Shown: piece after piece, positions 21,471-29,587 of the stretch
Layout of the letters: each line of letters begins with the position of its first letter
Position numbering within the stretch: position 1 is the stretch's first letter
Source: a virus
Length of the DNA stretch: 42,020 bases
Virus record (IMG/VR): IMGVR_UViG_3300029319_007473
Coordinates: 1-42,020 of that record
Strand: one strand, 5' to 3'
Made by a program: the position numbers and the translations under genes
The notes under the pieces: generated by a model
What the model was told of the DNA's origin: nothing
Databases searched by the model: none
The model's input: only the letters and a program-made list of their open reading frames with translations

Positions 21471-22364
21471 TTACCTCCTAAACAGGGCTTGGCGACCCCA
21501 ATCGTATGTTTTTTGTAGGTCCTTATCAGTAAGTCCACAAAAATACTTTGTATTCATGATTTCTACTGATAGGTCTGTGTTGGACATAAGAGTATTGTCT
21601 GCACAGATGGAAACCGGTATATCTTGTTTTATCCATTCTTTGATAGGATGATCACCAAAGTTATCTATAACGCTTGTATGTACATTGGACGTTATACAAG
21701 CCTCTAGAACCACGTTCTTTTCTCTGACAAGATCTACGACTTTTTGGTCTTCGAGTATCGTTGTTCCATGTCCGATCCTTTGAGCATGAAGAAAGTTGAT
21801 TGCAACCTCAATCTCTTTTGGAGATCTACCTTCGGCTGCATGGACTGTACGTCCTATACCGTGCTTCCTAGCCAACTCAAATGGCTCAATGTAATCAAAC
21901 ATGCTCCACTTGTGGGTAGGCAAAGGCCCACCGGCTAAATCAATACCAACAACCCTTGGCCTTGTTTTTGCGACATCAACGAGGGTACTGAGTATCTCCG
22001 GTGGTTCTCCATACAATCCGCAGAGAATAAGGTTCGCATTAGAGTCCAACCCATCAATCGCTGCATCAACTATTCTATCTATAGATGCACCGCAATGCAA
22101 CTGGGGTGCAAACCTTATTTCTAGACTATGCACTCCTGTTAACTCAGCGTCTTGACATATTTCACGAGCAACTCTCGTTACCGCTTTTGGTTGTTGTAGA
22201 ACCGACAGCGTCAGTTGAAATTTTTTCAGGGCTGTTTCTAAGCTCATACCCTTATGGAAGCCAACTTCTCTCGGTATCGGTATGGGTTTACCCTGACGGA
22301 CTGCTAATTTCTGTAGAGTGTTGAAGCGCAGAGATCCATCTAAATGACAATGTAATTCAATCAT
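21471..22364 (-). CDS. add: Adenosine deaminase-like amidohydrolase, 297 aa
   Basis: The adenosine deaminase family layout is present: ELHCHLDGS at 3-11 (metal ligands H5 and H7), HAAEGRSPKEI with the catalytic Glu-type segment, then RIGHGTTILE and SICADNTLMSN. The metal-binding Asp is kept in ADN. The second Asp of the usual TDD, which contacts the purine, is Asn here, so the substrate may differ (adenosine, deoxyadenosine, N6-modified forms). The ribosome site AGGAGG precedes the ATG. It could feed purine salvage toward IMP for the PurA-like enzyme. Confidence 0.88.
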   Translation of the reverse strand: MIELHCHLDGSLRFNTLQKLAVRQGKPIPIPREVGFHKGMSLETALKKFQLTLSVLQQPKAVTRVAREICQDAELTGVHSLEIRFAPQLHCGASIDRIVDAAIDGLDSNANLILCGLYGEPPEILSTLVDVAKTRPRVVGIDLAGGPLPTHKWSMFDYIEPFELARKHGIGRTVHAAEGRSPKEIEVAINFLHAQRIGHGTTILEDQKVVDLVREKNVVLEACITSNVHTSVIDNFGDHPIKEWIKQDIPVSICADNTLMSNTDLSVEIMNTKYFCGLTDKDLQKTYDWGRQALFRR

Positions 22365-22372
22365 CTTTCCTC

Positions 22373-23413
22373 CTACTTGTCAATCACAAAAAAGTATTCA
22401 ACCAAGTTCTTTTGTTGCTTTTTCATTTGCTTTGGCTGCATGCAAATTTTATGATCCTGATCGTATACTGTAACACTGCCGTGCTTCTGGCATATCAATA
22501 ATAAATCAGCAAACGATATAGCGTTTCTTGTGCCGTTGCTATAAGATAGAATTATTCTCTTACAATCAAACTGGCCTAGCAAGTTGTTAAAATCTTCATG
22601 CACTGTTTTTTTCATGTAAAATGAACCAGCACACTTTTGATTCTTTTTAAAACAAACTCGATCTGGTCTTGGTAGTGCGAATGAATTATCAACAGTTGGT
22701 TTGTCCCACAGGGCCACAGAATCATTTAAATGATAACAAGCATCATAAAGAACTCCGGTGGTATACGGTGGGTCTAGATAAACCACATCAACCTCTAGAT
22801 TTGTAGAACTAAAGATATCACAGTTTTCAACCGTACCTTGAATACCACTTATTAGTGTTGGCATCTCTAATTTAACTAATTTTTTAGACGATGAAGACCA
22901 CTCTTTTAGTGAACTTTTTTGATCATTCGTTCCGTTAAAAACTTTATTCATAGCAATAATCGCACTAAACAATAGTGCATCTTTCTCATGAGAGTTTGGC
23001 ATATTATGAATATAATCAAATATTGCATCAAGCTTCTTGCCATTATCGGTTGTAAACGCTCTTGGTCTCCATTGTGGCGAAGTTTCTCCCCTAACGGGTC
23101 TTAAAAAATTGCCAGAATAGTTTTTGTAGATCCACCCTTGTGTTCCCGACAGAGAGTTTATATTCTTTATTTCTGACTTCACAATATCTTGATCAAATCC
23201 GTTTAAAAAAACTCTGGCGTACAAAGCAGCTGAAGGAGACTTGTCGCTGGAGAATACCTCCAAGCCATTCTGTCTCATGTGGGCAGATACAATGCCTGAA
23301 CCTGAGAAGCCATCATAAAATGTTTCTGCGTCTTCGACCTCAAGTGTGAGATCGGTAATTGTTTTCAATAATTTTCTTTTGGATCCCTTGAATCCAACCG
23401 TATTATATTTCAT
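22373..23413 (-). CDS. D12-class N6-adenine DNA methyltransferase, 346 aa
   Basis: The SAM motif FYDGFSGSG near residue 37 and the catalytic VVYLDPPYTT near 215 identify a Dam-like D12 methyltransferase. RIILSYSN follows in the C-terminal half. I start it at MKYNTVGFKG with GGAGGAAAT before it, because a frame from 23446 would overlap the promoter. No matching nuclease is adjacent, so protection of phage DNA against host restriction is the simplest role. Confidence 0.9.
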   Translation of the reverse strand: MKYNTVGFKGSKRKLLKTITDLTLEVEDAETFYDGFSGSGIVSAHMRQNGLEVFSSDKSPSAALYARVFLNGFDQDIVKSEIKNINSLSGTQGWIYKNYSGNFLRPVRGETSPQWRPRAFTTDNGKKLDAIFDYIHNMPNSHEKDALLFSAIIAMNKVFNGTNDQKSSLKEWSSSSKKLVKLEMPTLISGIQGTVENCDIFSSTNLEVDVVYLDPPYTTGVLYDACYHLNDSVALWDKPTVDNSFALPRPDRVCFKKNQKCAGSFYMKKTVHEDFNNLLGQFDCKRIILSYSNGTRNAISFADLLLICQKHGSVTVYDQDHKICMQPKQMKKQQKNLVEYFFVIDK

Positions 23414-23434
23414 ATTTCCTCCGATGATAGTATT

Positions 23435-23462
23435 ATTATAACACAATTTTAAAATTTGTCAA
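23435..23462 (-). promoter_or_regulatory. Sigma70-type promoter of the D12 methyltransferase cluster
   Basis: TTGACA (23457-23462), 16-nt spacer and TATAAT (23435-23440). The TAA stop of the small gene upstream lies in the -10. Confidence 0.8.
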
Positions 23463-23663
23463 ATTGTTTTTTGATATTTTTATCTCGTTTATATTGCCCA
23501 CCACAGGATATTCGAAATACAGGTAAATAAAACCTTCTGTCTCCCAGAGACAATAGCACCTCATGCCTGTTTTAAGGATGCCAAAGTCTTTTATTACAAC
23601 AAAGTGGTTTCCGGTGTAATTCATATTGTAATTAGCTTTTGAATTTTTGAAACAATTGTCCAC
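23436..23663 (-). CDS. Small hypothetical protein, up to 75 aa
   Basis: A GTG at 23663 gives 75 aa. An ATG at 23624 gives 62 aa starting MNYTGNHFVVIKDFG and avoids overlap with the 30-aa peptide. The body is beta-rich (FGILKTGMRCYCLWETEGFI, YLYFEYP), loosely like the GDLV units but without the motif. Its stop lies inside the next promoter. Confidence 0.55.
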   Translation of the reverse strand: MDNCFKNSKANYNMNYTGNHFVVIKDFGILKTGMRCYCLWETEGFIYLYFEYPVVGNINEIKISKNNLTNFKIVL

Positions 23664-23724
23664 CTACCAAAATCAAAAATGAGCAGGTTGCTATTGTAAA
23701 CAATATTGTGTGTGCTGTAAACAT
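23632..23724 (-). CDS. 30-aa single-span membrane peptide (candidate)
   Basis: The frame begins MFTAHTILFTIATCSFLILV and ends FQKFKS. It is one hydrophobic span with a basic end. The ATG immediately follows the TAG of the upstream gene and has GGAG 6 nt before it. It is small, so coding status is provisional. Confidence 0.5.
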   Translation of the reverse strand: MFTAHTILFTIATCSFLILVGGQLFQKFKS

Positions 23725-24009
23725 CTAATTCTCCAATTTAATAATCATACTTTCATCTAGAAATTCATAACCTGTGTTATCAATCCATTCAACCTTATAT
23801 TCTGTTACATAGTTTACTGAGTATGCAGGGTGAAAGGACTCTTGAACAAAAAATTTAATACCTGTTACTAAACCAATTTTGCCAAACCCTATCCAGTTGT
23901 ATGATTTATAGTCTGAATATATGTGCTCTTGCACTAAGTCTCCAATTTTATATTTGGCGTTTACTCCGTCCGGTCTTTTATCAATTTCTACGTATCTGAA
24001 TTCTTTCAT
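23725..24009 (-). CDS. GDLV-family small protein, 94 aa
   Basis: After a 19-residue lead the core KYKIGDLVQEHI appears, then FGKIGLVTGIKFF and TEYKVEWIDNTG, the full family pattern. The ATG directly abuts the stop of the zinc-ribbon gene. It is longer than the array units because of insertions between strands. Confidence 0.8.
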   Translation of the reverse strand: MKEFRYVEIDKRPDGVNAKYKIGDLVQEHIYSDYKSYNWIGFGKIGLVTGIKFFVQESFHPAYSVNYVTEYKVEWIDNTGYEFLDESMIIKLEN

Positions 24010-24405
24010 TTAGTAATATGTGTTACCAAAGCAGCGAGTGCATTGTTTAGGAGTAAATGATCCTGTTTGTATCTTTTGTTCTCCATATGAACCACAGGTG
24101 TTGCACAGCTTTGAACATTGCACTTCAGCCATTTTAATAACTCCTCTTAAAAAATCATCATTATTGTCAACATAAAATCTAAGACCACCAAATTTATTTT
24201 TGACTTGCTTGACTTCATAGTTGACATCACCGTTCCACTCCTCTCTTTTCTTCATTATCACAATAACCTCTGCTATTACAATATTCCAAGTGGAAACCGG
24301 TGAATAATCAAAACAACTTTCGAACTTTTTGTAAACAAATTCTTTGTAAGATTCGTCTAAATACTTTGATAATGAATTCCATACTCTTTCTTTTACATCT
24401 TTCAT
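24010..24405 (-). CDS. Zinc-ribbon-like phage protein with KFGGLRFY motif, 131 aa
   Basis: The segment VKNKFGGLRFYVDN, followed by a helix IKMAEVQCSKLCNTCGSYGE and a second CTRCFG, matches a common phage hypothetical family with four Cys in a ribbon. Function is unknown. It overlaps the upstream gene by 4 nt (ATGA). Confidence 0.82.
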   Translation of the reverse strand: MKDVKERVWNSLSKYLDESYKEFVYKKFESCFDYSPVSTWNIVIAEVIVIMKKREEWNGDVNYEVKQVKNKFGGLRFYVDNNDDFLRGVIKMAEVQCSKLCNTCGSYGEQKIQTGSFTPKQCTRCFGNTYY

Positions 24406-24641
24406 TGTTTTACCCTCTCCAGCTCATATTCTATCGCATTGACTTCCTCTAGTCCATCAGTTAGAAGGTAATCATATACACTACATTCTTCAGGACCTTT
24501 ATTTATATATTCTTTTATAATCCACATCTTTTTTCTTTCATAGAGATACAGATCGACAGCGTTACTTTTAAACTTGACTAAGTCACCTATGTCGTAGTTT
24601 AAATTGTTTTTAATCTTAATATGTTGTGTGCTCTTATCCAA
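24402..24641 (-). CDS. GDLV-family small protein, 79 aa
   Basis: Only a TTG start fits (24641), and the preceding gene overlaps by 43 nt. The core YDIGDLVKFKSNAV, KKMWIIKEY and a C-terminal LERV fit the family. Its ending overlaps the zinc-ribbon start. Confidence 0.65.
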   Translation of the reverse strand: MDKSTQHIKIKNNLNYDIGDLVKFKSNAVDLYLYERKKMWIIKEYINKGPEECSVYDYLLTDGLEEVNAIEYELERVKQ

Positions 24642-24778
24642 GTCTTCTTCCCTTCTTTTATATTATATACAGATATATAAAACATCAATGCTTGGTTGCA
24701 AGTTAAGACCATACCTAAAGATATCAAGCCAGTGAGTGGGCATCTATATTCCACTATGTCACCGCTTTTTATGGGCAA
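24599..24778 (-). CDS. GDLV-family small protein with TTG start, 59 aa
   Basis: A TTG at 24776-24778 gives a protein starting (L)PIKSGDIVEYRCPLTGLISL, then FYISVYNIKEGKKTWI. A longer frame from 24862 would run through the Cys-rich micro-gene, so the short version is preferred. A G-rich run lies upstream. The core has SGDIV in place of GDLV. Confidence 0.6.
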   Translation of the reverse strand: MPIKSGDIVEYRCPLTGLISLGMVLTCNQALMFYISVYNIKEGKKTWIRAHNILRLKTI

Positions 24779-24845
24779 TGTATGCCCCCCAGCCACAGTC
24801 ACACGGGTCGCACTGGCAAACTGGGCATGGCTCTTCACTATCCAT
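24759..24845 (-). CDS. 28-aa cysteine-rich micro-protein B
   Basis: The frame begins MDSEEPCPVCQCDPCDCGWG and ends AYIAHKKR, with five Cys in 11 residues (C7, C10, C12, C15, C17). The ATG overlaps the preceding Cys-rich gene by 8 nt. The spacing suggests metal binding. Not recognised as a known family. Confidence 0.6.
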   Translation of the reverse strand: MDSEEPCPVCQCDPCDCGWGAYIAHKKR

Positions 24846-24915
24846 GTCTGCAACAGTCGCATTCACATTGTGAGGGGTTGCATCCGCAACATTTACATGT
24901 TTCTTGATTTGACAT
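24838..24915 (-). CDS. 25-aa cysteine-rich micro-protein A (metallothionein-like)
   Basis: The frame reads MSNQETCKCCGCNPSQCECD and then CCRHG. Eight of 25 residues are Cys (C7, C9, C10, C12, C17, C19, C21, C22), the CxC/CC density of metallothionein-type peptides. AGGAG lies 6 nt before the ATG. Coding status is supported by this ribosome site and by the overlap with micro-gene B. Confidence 0.65.
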   Translation of the reverse strand: MSNQETCKCCGCNPSQCECDCCRHG

Positions 24916-24934
24916 AATATTCTCCTATCGTTCA

Positions 24935-25822
24935 TTAGTAAATAGTCCCCGTTCCAATCACTTCCCAACTCATGTGTGTCTCAATATATGAATTGTTGAT
25001 ACTCGTTTCAACTAAATTTACTTTATGTCTCTCTAAGTGAATCGCCGCTAAAGAGCCAGCTTGATATGATTGTAAATATTGTGCTGGAATAACCATCGAC
25101 CCATTATCTGGACCAGAACATGTTACATAACCCAAAAACTGACTTCCGTCCCAAGAGTATATCGCTATAGTGATCATAAAGGTTGAATCGATGCTGGTGG
25201 GTGCCCAAGTAAATGTAGCACCAGACCTATATATAGGTGCTTCAAACGCATAGATGGGATCAACCCAAAGCATTGTGTACGGCTCGATAAAATCAAAGCC
25301 ATGTGTCGATATAAAATCATATTCACCCTGTTGGGTTTGCACTTGATACAAAGTATCTCTTTGTAGTTGCGATTCCCATATACTAGTTGTTTCATAGACA
25401 CCATTGGAAATTTGCTCCGCTCCAAAGTTGTGCACACCAGAATCAATAGTGATGCTAGGTCCGACGCTTATTGGGTTGGTCGATGGACTAACTCCTATGA
25501 GGTTGGTGGTGCATTGACCGCTAGCAGGAATCCACTCCGTATGGTTGTCTGATATCGGCTGATGAAATTGTGCTGTAAATGTTATTGAAATCTCTTGAGA
25601 TTCTCCCATGCAAGCTGGGCATGCAACTTGTCTAAGGTGCAAATTAGTATACCCTGTAACTCCTGATCTTTCTGGCTCTACTAAAGGCTCCTCGGTTGGT
25701 TGTGCTGAGGGTTCGTTCACTATCGCTTGTGTATCTTTCACAGCAGAATCAGCAGGTTTGTCGTAAACCTTTACAATTCCTATATCTCCTTGTCGGCAGG
25801 AAAGTAATATTAATAATATCAT
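24935..25822 (-). CDS. Lipoprotein of unknown function, 295 aa
   Basis: The N-terminus MILLILLSCRQGDIG is a very short signal peptide with a lipobox (LLSC). A Pro/Glu/Ala-rich linker (about 20-55) follows, then beta-rich Ser/Thr-rich domains with VRQVACPACMGE-like Cys pairs. It resembles envelope lipoproteins of Gram-negative bacteria. I find no catalytic motif. AGGAG precedes the ATG, and the promoter is at 25845-25873. It could be an exclusion or envelope-modifying factor. Confidence 0.8.
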   Translation of the reverse strand: MILLILLSCRQGDIGIVKVYDKPADSAVKDTQAIVNEPSAQPTEEPLVEPERSGVTGYTNLHLRQVACPACMGESQEISITFTAQFHQPISDNHTEWIPASGQCTTNLIGVSPSTNPISVGPSITIDSGVHNFGAEQISNGVYETTSIWESQLQRDTLYQVQTQQGEYDFISTHGFDFIEPYTMLWVDPIYAFEAPIYRSGATFTWAPTSIDSTFMITIAIYSWDGSQFLGYVTCSGPDNGSMVIPAQYLQSYQAGSLAAIHLERHKVNLVETSINNSYIETHMSWEVIGTGTIY

Positions 25823-25844
25823 AATAACTCCTTTTTATAAAACT

Positions 25845-25873
25845 ATTATAACATGTTTATTTACTGTTGTCAA
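25845..25873 (-). promoter_or_regulatory. Sigma70-type promoter of the lipoprotein gene
   Basis: Perfect TTGACA (25868-25873), 17-nt spacer and TATAAT (25845-25850). The -35 encodes the VDN residues of the upstream gene's C-terminus. Confidence 0.85.
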
Positions 25874-26762
25874 CACCTATTCTATTAAATTCAGAATATT
25901 TCATATGCTTTGGTCTTTTGATAACCTCTGATAGATCGGACGACAGGTATTTTTTATATTGTTGCCAGCTTCTCAGATCAAAAAATACTGGGGTGCTAAT
26001 TGAATTTTCATTATTTACATCAAGATCAAAAAACACATCCTTTATATCAAACCAACGCGCTGAATACCTTTCCTCCAAAGGTAATCTCTCAGTTGGTGCT
26101 AATTTACCGTCTTCAACAACGTTTTTAAATTCACCAGTGCCTTTTCTGATTTGTCTGCGAAATCTCACAAACTCGTCTTTTCCAAAGGTAAAAGAGATTG
26201 GAAGATTGTTTTCTGCTGACATGCTATTGTAGGTGACATAAAAGTTGCGAGACGATGATATACTTTTTCTATGCTGTCTCAAGATCATTGGATTATATAG
26301 GCCATATGGAAATGATACAAAATACTTATCTGGTATGAGCCACTTAGATATATTGGCAGAAACCTTAAAAGCATTTAGTGCTCCGTATATTACCGACCAG
26401 CTTAAACAATCCCTTCTGTCTCTGTCTTTAGGGTGAACAGGAACATAGTAAATTGGTATTCGGATCTTGTGCTCAGATGGAAAAGCTTCGTGCTTTCTAT
26501 GAATCCATACGGGATCTTGCACAAAATCTCCTATACGTTGTCTAACAAACCTAGCGGTGTCGTGATGCATGCATAGCCATATTGTATCACATCCTGCGTA
26601 AGCACACTCAAGTATCGCTGCTTCTAGCATGGTATAATTTGGGGCGACAGGCATCATAAAATCAGGCCACTCCATACCATATTCAAGCGGCTGTCCTGCA
26701 CATGGAACTATTCCGGCAAGGTGAAAGCCATGTCCCTTAAAAGGTTTGTCGTTAATTTCCAT
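25857..26762 (-). CDS. Nucleotidyltransferase-like protein, 301 aa
   Basis: The N-terminal segment FHLAGIVPCAGQPLEYGMEW, then MMPVAPNYTMLEAAILECAY and AGCDTIWLCMHHD, matches the layout of sugar-1-phosphate nucleotidyltransferases (pyrophosphorylase-like fold). I cannot name a substrate. The gene overlaps the previous one by 55 nt without a strong ribosome site. Confidence 0.65.
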   Translation of the reverse strand: MEINDKPFKGHGFHLAGIVPCAGQPLEYGMEWPDFMMPVAPNYTMLEAAILECAYAGCDTIWLCMHHDTARFVRQRIGDFVQDPVWIHRKHEAFPSEHKIRIPIYYVPVHPKDRDRRDCLSWSVIYGALNAFKVSANISKWLIPDKYFVSFPYGLYNPMILRQHRKSISSSRNFYVTYNSMSAENNLPISFTFGKDEFVRFRRQIRKGTGEFKNVVEDGKLAPTERLPLEERYSARWFDIKDVFFDLDVNNENSISTPVFFDLRSWQQYKKYLSSDLSEVIKRPKHMKYSEFNRIGVDNSK

Positions 26763-27523
26763 AAGTCACTGTTTTGATCCAATTTTAATTCTAATAAGTC
26801 AGACACTTGTGGTTTGTTGTGATATTTGTGTCTTACCTCTCGATACATGTGTTCAATTTTGATTGCGTAGTGCAATTGAAGACCTTTTTTATTATAACCG
26901 TTTGATTGTCCTCTAATGCCTTGTTGCTTCATAAGCTGTAAAACCCTCATTCTAACATAGGTCTCAGACCAATCGATATCATTAATTTCTGACTCTGGTA
27001 TTTCTGATATTGCGCAGACATCTTTCATATCATTTCTTGTTTTAGCTCTAGTTGATGGGTGAAATAGTAAGGTGTGAACAAAATCCGTGTCAGGAACCTT
27101 AATCAATTGGTGTTCATGTCTTGCACCTGATCTAACTGCGAACCAATCACAAACAATTAAGTTCTCGTCTTTGTCTCGATCAAACTCTATGATCTCGTTG
27201 TAAGAAACTTTAAACCTTTGGTTATTGTTCATTATGATAGACAAAACACCCTCTTCTTGTCTAAAACTTTGGATATTATTGGGAAAAATAACCATACCAG
27301 ACATTGATAGTAAGAATACTAGTCTATCCCATATTTGACTCTTTTTATGGGTCAATTTAGAAGAAAATCCGATAAAACTAAAATCCCAATGGTTTGGGCA
27401 ATCATCAAGTTGAAAAGGAACATGTGCCCTGTCTATTATGATTGGTAGGTTGTGCTTGTAGGCATACAACAAAGCAGTAAGAGATCCACCAACAACAAGC
27501 TTGTCAAAGGCCAGATGGTTCAC
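26708..27523 (-). CDS. Unknown protein with possible nucleotide-binding N-terminus, 271 aa
   Basis: The N-terminus FDKLVVGGSLTALLYAY has a Rossmann-like glycine turn, suggesting FAD or NAD binding. The rest is unrecognised. The start is GTG with GGAGG 5 nt upstream, inside the previous gene's last codons (GTGA overlap). Confidence 0.65.
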   Translation of the reverse strand: MNHLAFDKLVVGGSLTALLYAYKHNLPIIIDRAHVPFQLDDCPNHWDFSFIGFSSKLTHKKSQIWDRLVFLLSMSGMVIFPNNIQSFRQEEGVLSIIMNNNQRFKVSYNEIIEFDRDKDENLIVCDWFAVRSGARHEHQLIKVPDTDFVHTLLFHPSTRAKTRNDMKDVCAISEIPESEINDIDWSETYVRMRVLQLMKQQGIRGQSNGYNKKGLQLHYAIKIEHMYREVRHKYHNKPQVSDLLELKLDQNSDLWKLTTNLLRDMAFTLPE

Positions 27524-29190
27524 AGGAACCTCCGGAAGACCTCGCTTAGTGGTGTCGGTTGTCCTATGAACTGTGGTGAGTTGGGATTGTTTTGTCTATT
27601 CAAACCCTTGCCTACAAGTATTTGATATGCTTGAGACATCGTTCTCATGTTTTTCTGTCCAATGTATGATTTGAACGAGTCGGGAAATAACGGAAAAAGA
27701 TAATGAAATGATTCTGCTAGCTCCATGATATCCTCTTCGATCCTTTGATCAGACGGTCCTTCTGGTTCAGGCTCAACTGGGATAGGGTAAGGCTCGATAC
27801 CTAGTTTTTCTTGTGCGATTCTTAGGAATTGTATATATTGTATTCTCTGTTCAAGGTTCACAGCCGCATCTGTTATTTGTCCTGCTTCTAAAGCAGCATC
27901 CACCTTTGATATATATGTAGTTGCTTTCCTAACGACGTTAGTAGCAGGTTTCTCCTTCTCGCTCTCTAGTCTGATCATTTCCAACTTTGTTGGATATGCT
28001 TTTTTCATTTGTCTATTTTTTTGCTGGATAGATCTGGGAAGTGCCTCTTGCAACGATTTACTTGGATATGCATTCGCTACCATAAGCAACTCTGATAGTA
28101 GTTCCCCAGAAACAAGAGACGCCAGTCTTCTGTATCTTTGGTCTATCGATTGAGGTGTGTATTGGTCTACGGGCGCTTGAAGTAACATTTGAAATCTTGT
28201 GAGGAATGTTCCCAAATCTTTTCCTTCAAGAACAGCACCAGTGCCTTTCATTAGCTCTGAGTCTTCAATATCTTTTCTTCTCTTTCTCGCAGCGGCAACA
28301 GTTGAAACATCAACATAGTTAGACGCAAACTCATCGTAAGATAACCTAGGCACTTGAGTGGACTCTTGGTGATTTTCAGAATAAGAAACTGCGTATCTGT
28401 ATATATCTTCTAGGTCTATGTTTTTTGTTGAGAAAATTTTAAAAAGCTCTGATTCGTTTGATGGACTGAGGTTGTTATACAACAAAAAAACCGCCATGGC
28501 CATGGGAAAATATGGTGAAAAGACAAAATGATGCTCTGGTGGAATGTTGTGCATTTCTGGGCTGTCTTTATACATAAAGTCTTGATTCACAAAACTAACA
28601 GGCTTTGAGCCAGCACCAATGGAGCTGACTGAGAACGACATTTCTGGTCCGATTGAATATTTGGCAGCGTCCGATCTTACTACATCGTCATCTTGGACAA
28701 CTCCTTGTTGGCTTAAGAAATCAGCTCTTGTTTGTTTAAACTCGTCATACCTCTCACTAATCATGTGAAAGTCACTGAGGAAGACGTCCTTTCCTATTTG
28801 GTTACCAGAGAAATGTTTTATAAAATCTAAAACCTTAGTACCGGTTAACTTAAGTGCTGAGTTAATATTCTTCTCGTCCATCAACTGGCCTGTGTTTGGA
28901 TCAACTCCCATATAAGCATAGTATAAGAATGGAACCTGTCGACCTTTTGCTACTATGTTTTTTAATTTTGTTATGTGAGGCCATGAGGCCGGATCACTTG
29001 GAGCATCACCTTCAGGGTCCTCCTCTTCTATATCTTGCTTGATATCGTTGTCTAATTTTGGAGAAAGCACTGCTCTGTCAAACGCCACGGCGACTCCAAC
29101 TCTTGCTCGTTCTATTTCTTCAGGATCTACATCCAAAGCATAGTTAACTTCTACTAAGAACTGTCTCCATTTTTTATACATGTTATTCAT
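27520..29190 (-). CDS. Large unknown protein, 556 aa (possible virion protein)
   Basis: Begins MNNMYKKWRQFLVEVNYAL, a short helical tag similar to one in the 240-aa gene at 29588. The middle is acidic and mixed alpha/beta, with PSDPASWPHITKLKNIVAKG near residue 65 and a helical Arg/Lys region at 300-400. No known domain is visible. It is not membrane-embedded. A structural or packaging role is inference. Confidence 0.7.
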   Translation of the reverse strand: MNNMYKKWRQFLVEVNYALDVDPEEIERARVGVAVAFDRAVLSPKLDNDIKQDIEEEDPEGDAPSDPASWPHITKLKNIVAKGRQVPFLYYAYMGVDPNTGQLMDEKNINSALKLTGTKVLDFIKHFSGNQIGKDVFLSDFHMISERYDEFKQTRADFLSQQGVVQDDDVVRSDAAKYSIGPEMSFSVSSIGAGSKPVSFVNQDFMYKDSPEMHNIPPEHHFVFSPYFPMAMAVFLLYNNLSPSNESELFKIFSTKNIDLEDIYRYAVSYSENHQESTQVPRLSYDEFASNYVDVSTVAAARKRRKDIEDSELMKGTGAVLEGKDLGTFLTRFQMLLQAPVDQYTPQSIDQRYRRLASLVSGELLSELLMVANAYPSKSLQEALPRSIQQKNRQMKKAYPTKLEMIRLESEKEKPATNVVRKATTYISKVDAALEAGQITDAAVNLEQRIQYIQFLRIAQEKLGIEPYPIPVEPEPEGPSDQRIEEDIMELAESFHYLFPLFPDSFKSYIGQKNMRTMSQAYQILVGKGLNRQNNPNSPQFIGQPTPLSEVFRRFL

Positions 29191-29446
29191 CTGTTTTTAC
29201 CTCTTCTAAAAAAGTCTCTGGCATCATTTTAACTAGCTTGCCTCCTACGAAAATATCGTAAGTCCAATATTCAAAATAAAACAAATCTGTTACTAAATGA
29301 GAGTGGGTCGTGGTTTTAAAAACATAAGGACCATCTGCTATAATTCCCAAATCAGAAACAGAATCTACTATCAGTAATCCAAAGTTATTAATATAAACAA
29401 GATCACCTATCTTAAATTTTGGGGGCTCAATGTCACTATTCTTCAT
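29183..29446 (-). CDS. GDLV-family small protein, 87 aa
   Basis: I use the ATG at 29446, which overlaps the previous gene by 11 nt (ATGAAGAATAG); a GTG at 29452 is an alternative. The core FKIGDLVYINNFGLLIV matches the family, and later FEYWTYDIFVGGKLVKMMP aligns only loosely. The stop lies 8 nt into the next gene. Confidence 0.75.
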   Translation of the reverse strand: MKNSDIEPPKFKIGDLVYINNFGLLIVDSVSDLGIIADGPYVFKTTTHSHLVTDLFYFEYWTYDIFVGGKLVKMMPETFLEEVKTDE

Positions 29447-29576
29447 ACTCACTTAGAAGCTCAATGAGCCTATCGTCAAATGGTGCTTCAATTTTTGGCT
29501 CTTCATGTTTGTTAAGTAAATAACCATTGAGGCACCCAAGTGCAAAACTCCCAATGTAAAATAATATCTTTTTCAT
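29436..29576 (-). CDS. 46-aa single-span membrane protein
   Basis: The frame is MKKILFYIGSFALGCLNGYL, then a charged tail ending IELLSEYEE. AGGAGAAATT precedes the ATG. The hydrophobic N-terminus is a membrane anchor or atypical signal peptide (FALGC). Function unknown. Confidence 0.75.
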   Translation of the reverse strand: MKKILFYIGSFALGCLNGYLLNKHEEPKIEAPFDDRLIELLSEYEE

Positions 29577-29587
29577 AATTTCTCCTG

